Source of the DNA: Chloroflexota bacterium
Lineage (GTDB): Bacteria > Chloroflexota > Anaerolineae > J102
Direction of reading: 5' to 3'
Assembly (NCBI GenBank): GCA_003353825.1
Contig: PIVW01000126.1
Span: forward strand, 1-12,999
DNA length: 12,999 bases
This document shows positions 8,188 through 12,999 of the stretch, piece by piece (the first letter of the stretch is position 1; each line of letters opens with the position of its first letter). Position numbers and translations under genes: made by a program. The notes beneath the pieces were generated by a model. That model searched no databases, was not told the DNA's origin, and was given only the letters and a program-made list of their open reading frames with translations.

Positions 8188-8231
8188 CAAAATCTCCTCG
8201 TCGCTTATGGTGGGTGATGGGGAGATTTTGA
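8187..8231 (-). promoter_or_regulatory. Hairpin that would hide the ribosome binding site of the transposase ORF
   Basis: A perfect 11-base inverted repeat, TCAAAATCTCC at 8187-8197 and GGAGATTTTGA at 8221-8231 on the + strand, with a 23-base loop. On the - strand transcript the downstream arm contains part of the GAGGAG Shine-Dalgarno sequence and runs into the first base of the ATG at 8187. A transcript entering from outside would form the full hairpin and block translation, while one starting inside the loop would not. IS10 and IS50 are known to use this kind of protection; its use here is inference. Confidence 0.6.
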
Positions 8232-8430
8232 CCTAGTTTTCTTGTTTTGTCACATGTCGCTGTCGCGCAAAAGTTACTATGAGGCGCTATCCCGGGCGAA
8301 AATCATCGGATTACGCCCTCATTTCAAGGGGGGAAAAACCGGCCCATTAGAGAGAGTGCTCTCTCATCCATCCGGTTGCCGTAGTAGATTTCGCGGTATT
8401 GCCATATGTCACTTTTTGCAATTGCACCCG
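8232..8430. other. Non-coding stretch right of the insertion sequence
   Basis: No gene is supported here. The region is expected to contain the right end of the insertion sequence and the breakpoint to the phosphatase remnant. The open frames on both strands have no recognisable protein text. A short perfect palindromic block (GAGAGTGCTCTC near 8351-8362) is the only structure seen. Confidence 0.5.
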
Positions 8431-8514
8431 GTCCACGGCGTACACAACGTTCACTGCAGGTGCATGCCAGAGCTGGTAGATTACCTGCTGCAGACGCTCT
8501 ACTCCAAAGTCCTG
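8431..8514 (-). pseudogene. Eroded 3' fragment of a SpoIIE/PP2C phosphatase gene (copy B)
   Basis: These 84 bases align without gaps to 8810-8893 in the intact phosphatase gene, with about 65 of 84 positions identical by my count, including 25 identical bases in a row covering the codons for LQDFGVERL. The - strand translation reads LQDFGVERLQQVIYQLWHAPAVNVVYAVD against LQDFGVERLLRVISRQRHASAVDVVSALD in the full gene. Similarity ends on both sides: before LLQDF there is no YTDGVTDA metal motif, and after AVD no LAIADF. It is therefore a remnant of a paralogue or a partial duplication. Mismatches fall mainly at third and some first codon positions, so the copy probably diverged while still coding. 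Confidence 0.8.
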
Positions 8515-8731
8515 CAGCAATTCCCGAAGATAGCGGAGTGGTATAATCATGGTCAAGTATTCGTAAAGGCTGACTGCTCTTGTCATCCACCCAATCACAA
8601 GGAAGCATACTCAGGACTATGTGCCTTGATCCCTGCTGACCTGCCAGGTTAGCCATTCGTCGACGGGTTGGTGGTCACGACGAAATGAAGGAGGTGCGGA
8701 TACGAGCGTGAAAACAGCCCTCCGTCTGCAG
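8515..8731. other. Non-coding stretch downstream of the phosphatase gene
   Basis: No supported gene. Overlapping open frames on both strands give no recognisable protein text. The stretch probably holds the 3' untranslated end of the intact phosphatase transcript, but no hairpin followed by a T-run is seen on the - strand. Confidence 0.45.
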
Positions 8732-10006
8732 TTATCGCATACGTTTGGCTACGATTAAGGCCATGTCATCGAACTGTGCGACAGGGCCAACGAAGTCAGC
8801 GATGGCCAGGTCCAGAGCGGACACAACATCCACCGCGGACGCGTGCCGTTGGCGGCTGATTACCCGCAGCAGACGCTCTACTCCAAAGTCCTGTAAGTGG
8901 GCATTTGTCGCATCTGTGACGCCGTCGGTGTAAAGCAAGACAAAATCATTCGGATTCAGATGCACGGTTCGTTGCTCATACGTAGCATCGACCTCCACGC
9001 CCAGCACCATTCCCGTACGCTCCAATTCCTGCAAACCTTGTTGGTCGGTGCCACACAACAGCGGTGGATTGTGACCTGCATTGGCGTAAGTCAGATCACC
9101 AGTCACCGGATCCAGCAGGGCGTAGAAGAGGGTGACAAACATGCCCTTAGTGGCATCGGCACAGATTAAGCGATTGGCGTGAGCCAGGATCTCAGCGGGT
9201 GAGAACATACAATCCATGTTGGTACGTACAATACTACGGGTATTCGCCATGAATAGGGCGGCTGGCATACCTTTATCGCTCACGTCGGCGATCACTAAAC
9301 CCAGTTGTCCCCCATCAACCCGGATGAAGTCATAGTAATCTCCGGCCACTTCACGCGCCGGTTGCCATTGGGCAGCAAACTGCCAACCGGGGATATCTGG
9401 CGTCTTGCCCGGCAGCAAAGCCGCCTGAATATCATAGGCCATCTGCAGCTCTCGTTCTCGCCTGGCATTCTCGATCGCCACCTGGTACAGTCGTGCGTTT
9501 TCGACGGCAATGGCTGCGGTGGCAGCGATGGATGTAAGCAGATCTAGATCCGCCTGAGTGAATCTTCCGTTTCCTTCTTGTTTGTCCACATAAATGATGC
9601 CCGAGACCTCCCCTCTAGCGAGCAAGGGGACGCCCAAGATCGAGAGCGCCCCCAGTTCTGTCGTCAGTTGGGGTACGCCGGATCCGGCTTCCTCCTGCGT
9701 GCAACAACTCGCAATGGGCTGTTTTTCGTGCAGCACCTTGTCCAGCACATGATGCGAGACCTTGGGCAGGGTACCGGGTACGGAGCCGTGCTGCATGCCA
9801 CGCGTCACGCGCATGTCAGGACCTTTGTCGACCCACTGCAACATCACAAGGCCACGCTCTGCGTCCGTAATAGTCATGACCTCATCGATAACCTGATTGA
9901 GTAATTTGTCGAGGTCGAGGCAGCAAGCATTGAAACTTTGAGAGAGACGGTAGAGTAACGCCAGGCGTTCTGCAGAGGAATCTGAGGGCATCATAGCAGG
10001 TTTCAA
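8732..10006 (-). CDS. GAF-domain SpoIIE/PP2C-type serine phosphatase (RsbU-like)
   Basis: 424 residues. A GAF domain spans about 15-172 (LLYRLSQSFNACCLDLDKLL, later LGVPLLARGEVSGIIYVDK and FTQADLDLLTSIAATAAIAVENARLY). A helical linker at 172-200 carries the typical ENARRERELQMAYDIQAALLP. The SpoIIE/PP2C domain fills 200-424 with metal motifs GDYYDF (D223, D226), IADVSDKG (D241), NAGHNPP, YTDGVTDA (D361) and FDDM (D413, D414), so it is probably active. Such cytoplasmic phosphatases dephosphorylate anti-anti-sigma type STAS proteins in response to a signal sensed by GAF; no partner is in the window. The start given is TTG 10006, which overlaps the upstream gene stop as TTGA with AAGGAGG only two bases away; ATG codons 5 and 6 (9994 and 9991) are alternatives. 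Confidence 0.93.
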   Translation of the reverse strand: MKPAMMPSDSSAERLALLYRLSQSFNACCLDLDKLLNQVIDEVMTITDAERGLVMLQWVDKGPDMRVTRGMQHGSVPGTLPKVSHHVLDKVLHEKQPIASCCTQEEAGSGVPQLTTELGALSILGVPLLARGEVSGIIYVDKQEGNGRFTQADLDLLTSIAATAAIAVENARLYQVAIENARRERELQMAYDIQAALLPGKTPDIPGWQFAAQWQPAREVAGDYYDFIRVDGGQLGLVIADVSDKGMPAALFMANTRSIVRTNMDCMFSPAEILAHANRLICADATKGMFVTLFYALLDPVTGDLTYANAGHNPPLLCGTDQQGLQELERTGMVLGVEVDATYEQRTVHLNPNDFVLLYTDGVTDATNAHLQDFGVERLLRVISRQRHASAVDVVSALDLAIADFVGPVAQFDDMALIVAKRMR

Positions 10007-10278
10007 AACCTCCTTGCCAGATAGCGTTCCATGACCTTACAAGCTTGTGTTGGCTCGAATTTATCAAGCTTCTCGCGACACTTGCCCAGCATTTCCTCTT
10101 GCTGCTGGGCGTTCATCATGGGAAGGCAGCTTTCCATCGTGTTTGGCATCATGTCCTGCATCGTAGAGCCTGCCTCTTCCGAGTCCATCGTACCGAAGCA
10201 CCGCTCCATCACGGTGGGCATCGCATCCATCATGGCTTGCCAGTCCTCTGTGTCCATAGCGCCAAACATTTCCTCCAT
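10003..10278 (-). CDS. Met/Cys-rich repeat protein of unknown function (91 residues)
   Basis: No named family recognised. Sixteen of 91 residues are Met, and there are four Cys (27, 51, 67, 80). The sequence contains about two and a half copies of a helical repeat of some 24 residues: M-M-x-A-M-P-x-V-M-E-R-C-F at 16-28, then M-M-P-x-T-M-E-S-C-L at 43-52, then EEMLGKCREKLDK at 61-73. No signal peptide or membrane segment is visible, so it is probably cytoplasmic. The repeated Met and Cys could bind soft metal ions or sense redox state, but this is inference. The stop overlaps the phosphatase TTG by four bases, so the two are cotranslated and may work together. An in-frame ATG at codon 4, just after GGAGGAA, is an alternative start. 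Confidence 0.75.
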   Translation of the reverse strand: MEEMFGAMDTEDWQAMMDAMPTVMERCFGTMDSEEAGSTMQDMMPNTMESCLPMMNAQQQEEMLGKCREKLDKFEPTQACKVMERYLARRF

Positions 10279-10388
10279 ATTCTAGGTTTCATGTCTAACC
10301 TCCACTGTAGTGGGGTGATAGATGGTTCCTTGCTGTGCGATTGTTGTCAAGCGGTCCAAAAATGCTCACGGCATTCCAGCTGCTAACC

Positions 10389-10790
10389 TCAGCCATACCA
10401 AGGTTTCTCATCCGGTTCTACTCGCAAACTACCCATCAATTTGTTGAAACCGCTAAACAAGTCGACTACAGCCATCAGTTCGAGCACTCCCTCATCATCC
10501 AGGCCTAACTTCTGCACCGCAGAAGTATGCACCCAAAGTCAGTAATCACAGGCATTCACTGCCGAGACAGCAACGGCGATGATCTCCTTTGTCAGGCGGT
10601 CAAGTTTGCCTTCCTTTACCATGACTGCCTTCACTTTGTTCCAATTCGCCTCCAGGTAATCTGGTTTGTCAGCCATGGATTTGTAGAGGTTGGGGACGAA
10701 ATCGATCCCCAATTGAGTCATGATGTCATCGTAGATCACTTTGGCTTTGCCCATTGCCTCATCTTCGGGAATCAGCTTGATAGCTGCCAT
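10389..10790 (-). CDS. AhpD/carboxymuconolactone decarboxylase-like protein, probable selenoprotein (C-D-Y-Sec)
   Basis: Start ATG 10790, with GGAG seven bases upstream. The frame has TGA at 10541-10539 (codon 84) exactly where the second Cys of the AhpD-like CxxC is expected: AVSAVNACDY, TGA, LWVHTSAVQKLGL. The same frame continues for 49 more codons with good family text (GLDDEGVLELMAVVDLFSGF, NKLMGSLRVEPDEKPWYG) to a TGA at 10391-10389, total 133 residues including position 84. Twelve bases after the internal TGA a perfect hairpin with a GGT loop is found, as expected for a bacterial SECIS. AhpD-like proteins are small helical thiol oxidoreductases or peroxidases; C81, U84 and the nearby His form the catalytic set. 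A Cys-to-stop nonsense mutation is the alternative; intact downstream coding and the hairpin speak against it. Confidence 0.82.
10508..10526 (-). promoter_or_regulatory. Probable bacterial SECIS hairpin for the AhpD-like gene
   Basis: On the - strand: ACTTCTGC (10526-10519), loop GGT (10518-10516), GCAGAAGT (10515-10508), a perfect 8-base-pair stem. It begins 12 nt after the TGA at 10541-10539, and the first loop G is 20 nt from the TGA. Known bacterial SECIS elements sit immediately downstream of UGA, with a small apical loop having a G in its first two positions; E. coli fdhF also has GGU in its loop. The element lies inside the coding frame, as expected. Confidence 0.75.
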
Positions 10791-10849
10791 GTCACTGCTC
10801 CACTAGAGATTGTGATGAGCGGTAGGAAGAACACCTGGCACGAATGTGC

Positions 10850-11122
10850 TCACTCGCTTGGTGCAGGTTCGTTTTCGTTTTCCTGTAAGGGGGTGAGAAT
10901 CTCTATGTTCTTTTCCAATGTCTGGAGCACGCCAGACCAAATTGCCTTTCACGGTCACTCGTCTGGTATGCATTCTACCATACCTTTAATCGGGTCCGCG
11001 AGCTTTTGCGAGAACCTCAAGTGCTGCTCGGTAGGTAGCAGCAGTCCGGCAATCACACCGGTGGTTACTCCTACAGTCACACCACCGATAAAGATTGTCA
11101 TACGTAAGAGCGATTTTGTCAT
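10850..11122 (-). CDS. Small membrane-anchored protein with two in-frame TGA codons, possible selenoprotein
   Basis: ATG 11122 has a strong AGGAGG eight bases upstream. The translation starts MTKSLLRMTIFIGGVTVGVT with one membrane helix at about 9-30, in the style of YtxH-like anchors, and goes on QKLADPIKGMVECIPDE, TGA, P, TGA, KAIWSGVLQTLEKNIEILTP and LQENENEPAPSE to a TGA at 10852-10850: 90 codons with TGA at 56 (10957-10955) and 58 (10951-10949). The part after the TGAs is clearly protein-like and ends in a coiled-coil-like tail. A 6-bp hairpin begins 11 nt after the second TGA. Either both TGAs encode selenocysteine (C51, U56, U58) or the gene is broken or shorter (55 residues). It is the first gene upstream of the AhpD-like gene, 59 bases away. 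Not recognised as a named family. Confidence 0.5.
10920..10937 (-). promoter_or_regulatory. Candidate SECIS hairpin in the two-TGA gene
   Basis: On the - strand: GTCTGG (10937-10932), loop CGTGCT (10931-10926), CCAGAC (10925-10920), a perfect 6-bp stem. It starts 11 nt after the second TGA (10951-10949) and 17 nt after the first (10957-10955). A G is at loop position 2, as bacterial SECIS rules require. The stem is short and could arise by chance, so it supports but does not prove recoding. Confidence 0.45.
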
Positions 11123-11238
11123 GGATCATTCCTCCTTTGGGATGGATGGCTGTCGTTTTATGGTCAATGCCTGATTTGAGTACTCGGGATGTATTGGCAT
11201 TCTCTGACCAACGCCGATTACACTTTGTGCATTCGTTT

Positions 11239-11365
11239 CTAGCAGGCTGTCGGCGAAGTACTGGGAACCGGTTCCACGTCTCCAGATGGCCTAAGTTCGG
11301 GCCCTAGAACCGGCCGAATTGAGGGCATTTTAGATGCCTAAGCGACTTCTCCGACAAACTGCTAG
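11239..11365. repeat. Large branched palindromic element
   Basis: Outer arms at 11239-11259 and 11345-11365 match in about 18 of 21 positions (CTAGCAG and its complement at the ends). Inside lie a perfect 12-base palindrome GGAACCGGTTCC (11264-11275), a GTTC/GAAC stem (11295-11298 with 11307-11310) and a hairpin GGGCAT/ATGCCT (11323-11328, 11334-11339). The last hairpin shares TTTTAGATGCC with the hairpin inside the element at 1070-1141. It has no gene on it and lies between two - strand clusters. Confidence 0.65.
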
Positions 11366-11619
11366 ATGGCTATTATCTCAACTCTTCTATTGTAACCGAT
11401 TGGTCAACAGTATCGTCAGGGACTACAGATTGGCGCAATAAGTATGGTTTTTCCTTTGACTCAGCGCCGTACCATTCGCCCGAACGGTTCACTGATATGG
11501 TCGACCCGCCAGTAAATCCGGTTTGGACGTCTCAAGAAGTACCATTCAAACCCTATTAGCTCGCGAGCAAACTCTTCATACTTGTGTGTTTTCCCATTTC
11601 TCATGTTTGCATTCCTATA
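11366..11619. other. Stretch without a supported gene
   Basis: A - strand open frame from GTG 11652 to 11461 gives 63 residues rich in Arg, Trp and Tyr but without recognisable motifs or ribosome binding site, and its start lies within the palindrome at 11620-11686. I do not call it a gene. Nothing else is seen. Confidence 0.4.
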
Positions 11620-11686
11620 GCCGGGCCAGGGTCCATCCCCATACCTGAACACGGTTGGCTGAAATGAATGGACCCTTTATCCCGGC
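11620..11686. repeat. Two-block inverted repeat
   Basis: GCCGGG 11620-11625 pairs with CCCGGC 11681-11686 and AGGGTCCAT 11628-11636 pairs with ATGGACCCT 11668-11676, leaving a 31-base loop. It lies about 40 bases downstream of the 51-residue ORF on the - strand and might end or stabilise that transcript; it may also be a member of a dispersed palindromic repeat family. No T-run is present. Confidence 0.7.
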
Positions 11687-11723
11687 CTGGGGTAGCAATT
11701 CGAATGGTTTTTAGTTGAGGTGG

Positions 11724-11879
11724 TTACGGATGCATTAGATGATCACATCCAAAAATGTAATGACAAATTGGCAAAACATCATGGAATGTGCATGCGGAAA
11801 GAAAAACAAGAATCATGCCCAAGAGCAATAGAATGATGAGTTTGTGATATTTTTCAACTGCTAAACTAATTGCCGACAT
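11724..11879 (-). CDS. Small lipoprotein-like membrane peptide (51 residues)
   Basis: ATG 11879 has the sequence ACAGGAGA eight bases upstream, a good ribosome binding site. The product begins MSAISLAVEKYHKLIILLLL, continues GMILVFLSAC, and ends TFHDVLPICHYIFGCDHLMHP before a TAA at 11726-11724. A hydrophobic stretch at 14-29 ends in LSAC, close to a lipobox with Cys30; Cys39 and Cys45 and four His follow in the short tail. It may be a lipid-anchored or single-pass peptide with metal- or thiol-binding ability (inference). It starts 26 bases after the stop of the 127-residue membrane protein, so both belong to one transcript. No known family recognised. Confidence 0.65.
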   Translation of the reverse strand: MSAISLAVEKYHKLIILLLLGMILVFLSACTFHDVLPICHYIFGCDHLMHP

Positions 11880-11904
11880 TTCAAATTCTCCTGTCAAAGT
11901 TAAC

Positions 11905-12288
11905 CTAGTTGCTGCGTAATAACGTGTCGCCCAGGATGGCAGCGCCGATCAACAATAGGATCAGCGCAAAGACGATCTCACCGATGGCAATGAAACCACC
12001 AAGACCGAGAATGAGGAGCGCTCCAGCCCAAACCCAGTCCCAAACCTTGGGATTCGGCCGATCGGGCGAGGAAGCACCCCACAGGTTCAGCAGCAGCGAG
12101 TACAGGCCTGCTCCTATGAAGATCCAACTCCAGGCGCTGGTTTGACCAATCTGTGGCAGAATGCCAAGACTATCTGCTGCAAAGACAAAACCTGTCCAGA
12201 GCAGTACCCCACCCCAGTAGAGGGCTTCCAGATACTTACGCTCACGTCGGTAGTTTTCCGTGGCGGATTCAGTCATCATGTTGCTCAT
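11905..12288 (-). CDS. Four-helix membrane protein of unknown function (127 residues)
   Basis: ATG 12288 has AAAGGAGA seven bases upstream. A charged N-terminus (MSNMMTESATENYRRERKYL) is followed by probable membrane helices at 22-42, 50-70, 84-101 and 102-120, and a short tail DTLLRSN. The third helix begins VWAGALLILGLGGF, a style seen in small LiaF-type or DUF5668-like membrane domains, but the match is too general to name. Rows of Trp at the helix borders are typical for integral membrane proteins. It lies between a frameshifted small ORF and the 51-residue peptide and is probably cotranscribed with both. Function unknown. Confidence 0.8.
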   Translation of the reverse strand: MSNMMTESATENYRRERKYLEALYWGGVLLWTGFVFAADSLGILPQIGQTSAWSWIFIGAGLYSLLLNLWGASSPDRPNPKVWDWVWAGALLILGLGGFIAIGEIVFALILLLIGAAILGDTLLRSN

Positions 12289-12309
12289 ACCAATTTCTCC
12301 TTTGAGGCA

Positions 12310-12481
12310 TCACGCCTCCGATGTGGGTTCTTCTGACGGTTTGAGTTGTGCTGATGTGGTGTTAGTGTTTTCCTGGTGTTGATCACGGTAGGGGCAGCCA
12401 TCACCCTGGTCTTTACAGAAGAAAGTCTTGAAAACCATACACAAGGCGAACAGTGCGATCACTAGCCGCAAATCGTTTCAT
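12310..12481 (-). pseudogene. Small Cys-containing membrane peptide, apparent frameshift near its start
   Basis: A strong start region GAAGGATATCGCCATG places an ATG at 12481 (MKRFA), but that frame ends soon. The protein-like frame follows at +1: CTAGTGATCGCA and so on gives LVIALFALCMVFKTFFCKDQ, then GDGCPYRDQHQ and a Thr/Ser/Glu-rich tail to TGA 12312-12310. Removing one G at about 12466 would join them into MKRFALVIALFALCMVFK and a 56-residue product with one membrane helix and three Cys. Alternatives are a true start at GTG 12462 or TTG 12471 without a proper ribosome binding site, or a base-calling error. No family recognised. Confidence 0.55.
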
Positions 12482-12500
12482 GGCGATATCCTTCAATTGC

Positions 12501-12830
12501 TCAACTCCGAGACAACCGATAACGTCCGGAGGCTGAGGCAAAAATCATGTAGATCATGGCAATGAAAGCAATATATCCAGCCCACGGAACAAAGAACGAG
12601 AGCACAACACCAATGATATTTATTATGATGCCAATCAGGATAACTCTGCTGATCGCAGGAATGATCCGTTCAACGATATCAGGATCGACCAGGCGGTATC
12701 CTCGTGTGGCATATTGCCACATGGCGAGCAATGTCAAAATGGTTGCGATTGTTGTGATGGTAAAGAATCCAGAGGCGGCGTTCATCTCAGACTCGGCGGT
12801 TGCAAAAAGCACTTCAGTTACACTGCTCAT
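12501..12830 (-). CDS. Half-length TMEM175/DUF1211-like membrane protein (109 residues)
   Basis: ATG 12830 follows TAGGAAAAG. Three membrane helices are likely at 21-40, 62-80 and 81-99. The text LTLLAMWQYATRGYRLVDPD followed by an I-x-R-x-I-x-I helix and FFVPWAGYIAFIAMIYMIFAS resembles the C-terminal half of DUF1211 (TMEM175-like potassium channel) proteins, which are usually about 200 residues. The N-terminal half with the channel-type RxxxFSDG motif is absent; upstream bases 12831-12999 do not encode it. It may be a truncated or minimal relative, possibly working as a larger oligomer. Based on recalled family pattern, so moderate confidence. It leads the small - strand cluster of membrane proteins. 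Confidence 0.6.
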   Translation of the reverse strand: MSSVTEVLFATAESEMNAASGFFTITTIATILTLLAMWQYATRGYRLVDPDIVERIIPAISRVILIGIIINIIGVVLSFFVPWAGYIAFIAMIYMIFASASGRYRLSRS

Positions 12831-12999
12831 CTTTTCCTACTCCCTTATCGATAGCTTTCCTGTACCAGTTACATTGTAGATAGTGGTTATATATTAACTG
12901 ATAGGACACCATTCTGTGTTGTAATAGTGGAGGTATAATAGGAGTACCGCCTCATGGAAGCTATCAGATTTAGAAAATGACAGTGTTTTTCGCACAAAC
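12831..12999. other. Upstream region of the - strand membrane cluster
   Basis: No gene is seen. The region is AT-rich and on the - strand contains TATATAAC near 12886-12893, a possible -10 region, but no clear -35 partner at the right distance. It probably carries the promoter of the cluster; this is inference. Confidence 0.35.

Larger units (their letters stand above)
6741..8231 (-). mobile_element. Insertion sequence with a DDE transposase (ISKra4-like), decayed
   Basis: The element carries a small leading ORF (8187-8050) and a frameshifted transposase (8050-6741), both on the - strand. The coordinates given are the minimum extent supported by these parts. The true ends are unsure: both sides carry the five bases TGACA pointing inward (6718-6722 and complement at 8248-8252) with a loosely similar A-rich stretch behind, which would give an element of about 1.5 kb, but no convincing long terminal repeats and no target-site duplication can be read. 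Both flanks carry broken copies of host genes. Two frame breaks in the transposase suggest it no longer moves by itself. Confidence 0.8.

Noticed and set aside
8242..8652. 136-residue + strand ORF right of the insertion sequence
   Set aside because: Antisense to the phosphatase remnant; no protein-like pattern and no ribosome binding site.
10297..10312. Small palindrome CCACTGTAGTGG as operator
   Set aside because: Only five paired bases per side and no promoter with proper spacing nearby; too weak to call.
10539..10790. AhpD-like gene as a complete 83-residue protein ending at 10539
   Set aside because: It would end in the middle of the active-site motif, and clear family sequence continues in the same frame after the TGA.
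10003..11122. UGA decoded as Trp or Gly throughout (alternative genetic code)
   Set aside because: Several long genes end properly at TGA with the next gene overlapping or close by (4836, 10003, 12501), TGG is used normally for Trp, and the AhpD site requires Cys/Sec.
10527..11174. 215-residue + strand ORF opposite the AhpD-like gene
   Set aside because: It is the antisense shadow of two genes with ribosome binding sites and family similarity on the other strand.
11461..11652. 63-residue - strand ORF
   Set aside because: GTG start within a palindrome, no ribosome binding site, no recognisable motif.
1..12999. CRISPR arrays, tRNA or rRNA genes
   Set aside because: No spaced direct repeats and no tRNA- or rRNA-like conserved segments were seen on either strand.

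Overview
The window comes from a bacterium using the standard code with a moderate G+C content. Gene style (ABC sugar-type importer without its ATPase, lipoproteins, SpoIIE-type phosphatase, many short palindromic elements) would suit a Chloroflexota-like, possibly Anaerolineae-type, genome. That assignment is inference from gene style, not from any marker gene.

Layout. Positions 1-6314 (+ strand) look like one operon. It runs: a substrate-binding protein cut by the window edge, two MalF/MalG-type permeases, an FG-GAP/ASPIC-UnbV lipoprotein and a di-haem cytochrome c peroxidase-type lipoprotein; the last two overlap by 4 bases. A branched inverted repeat separates the binding protein from the permeases. 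Positions 6315-8731 are a decay zone. They hold a frameshifted DDE (ISKra4-like) insertion sequence on the - strand, a fragment of a SAM methyltransferase, and two eroded copies of the 3' end of the phosphatase gene that stands intact further right.

Positions 8732-11122 (- strand) hold the most interesting cluster, read from right to left. First comes a small membrane-anchored protein whose frame contains two TGA codons (DE-U-P-U-K). Next is an AhpD/carboxymuconolactone decarboxylase-like protein whose active-site CxxC reads C-D-Y-TGA. Then come a Met/Cys-rich 91-residue protein and a GAF-SpoIIE/PP2C phosphatase overlapping it by 4 bases. Both TGA-containing genes carry a hairpin at the position expected of a bacterial SECIS element: 12 nt after the TGA in the AhpD-like gene and 11 nt after the second TGA in the other. 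The best reading is a probable selenoprotein (AhpD-like) next to a possible second one.

Positions 11123-12999 hold two further palindromic elements and a second - strand cluster of very small membrane proteins: a half-length TMEM175/DUF1211-like protein, a frameshifted Cys-containing ORF, a four-helix 127-residue protein and a 51-residue lipoprotein-like peptide.

Working together: the left operon imports a solute, probably a sugar, and adds two exported proteins, one of them a redox enzyme. The right-hand cluster combines thiol/selenol redox chemistry with a phosphatase likely to act in an anti-sigma/partner-switch type pathway. No selA, selB, selC or selD gene is in this window.
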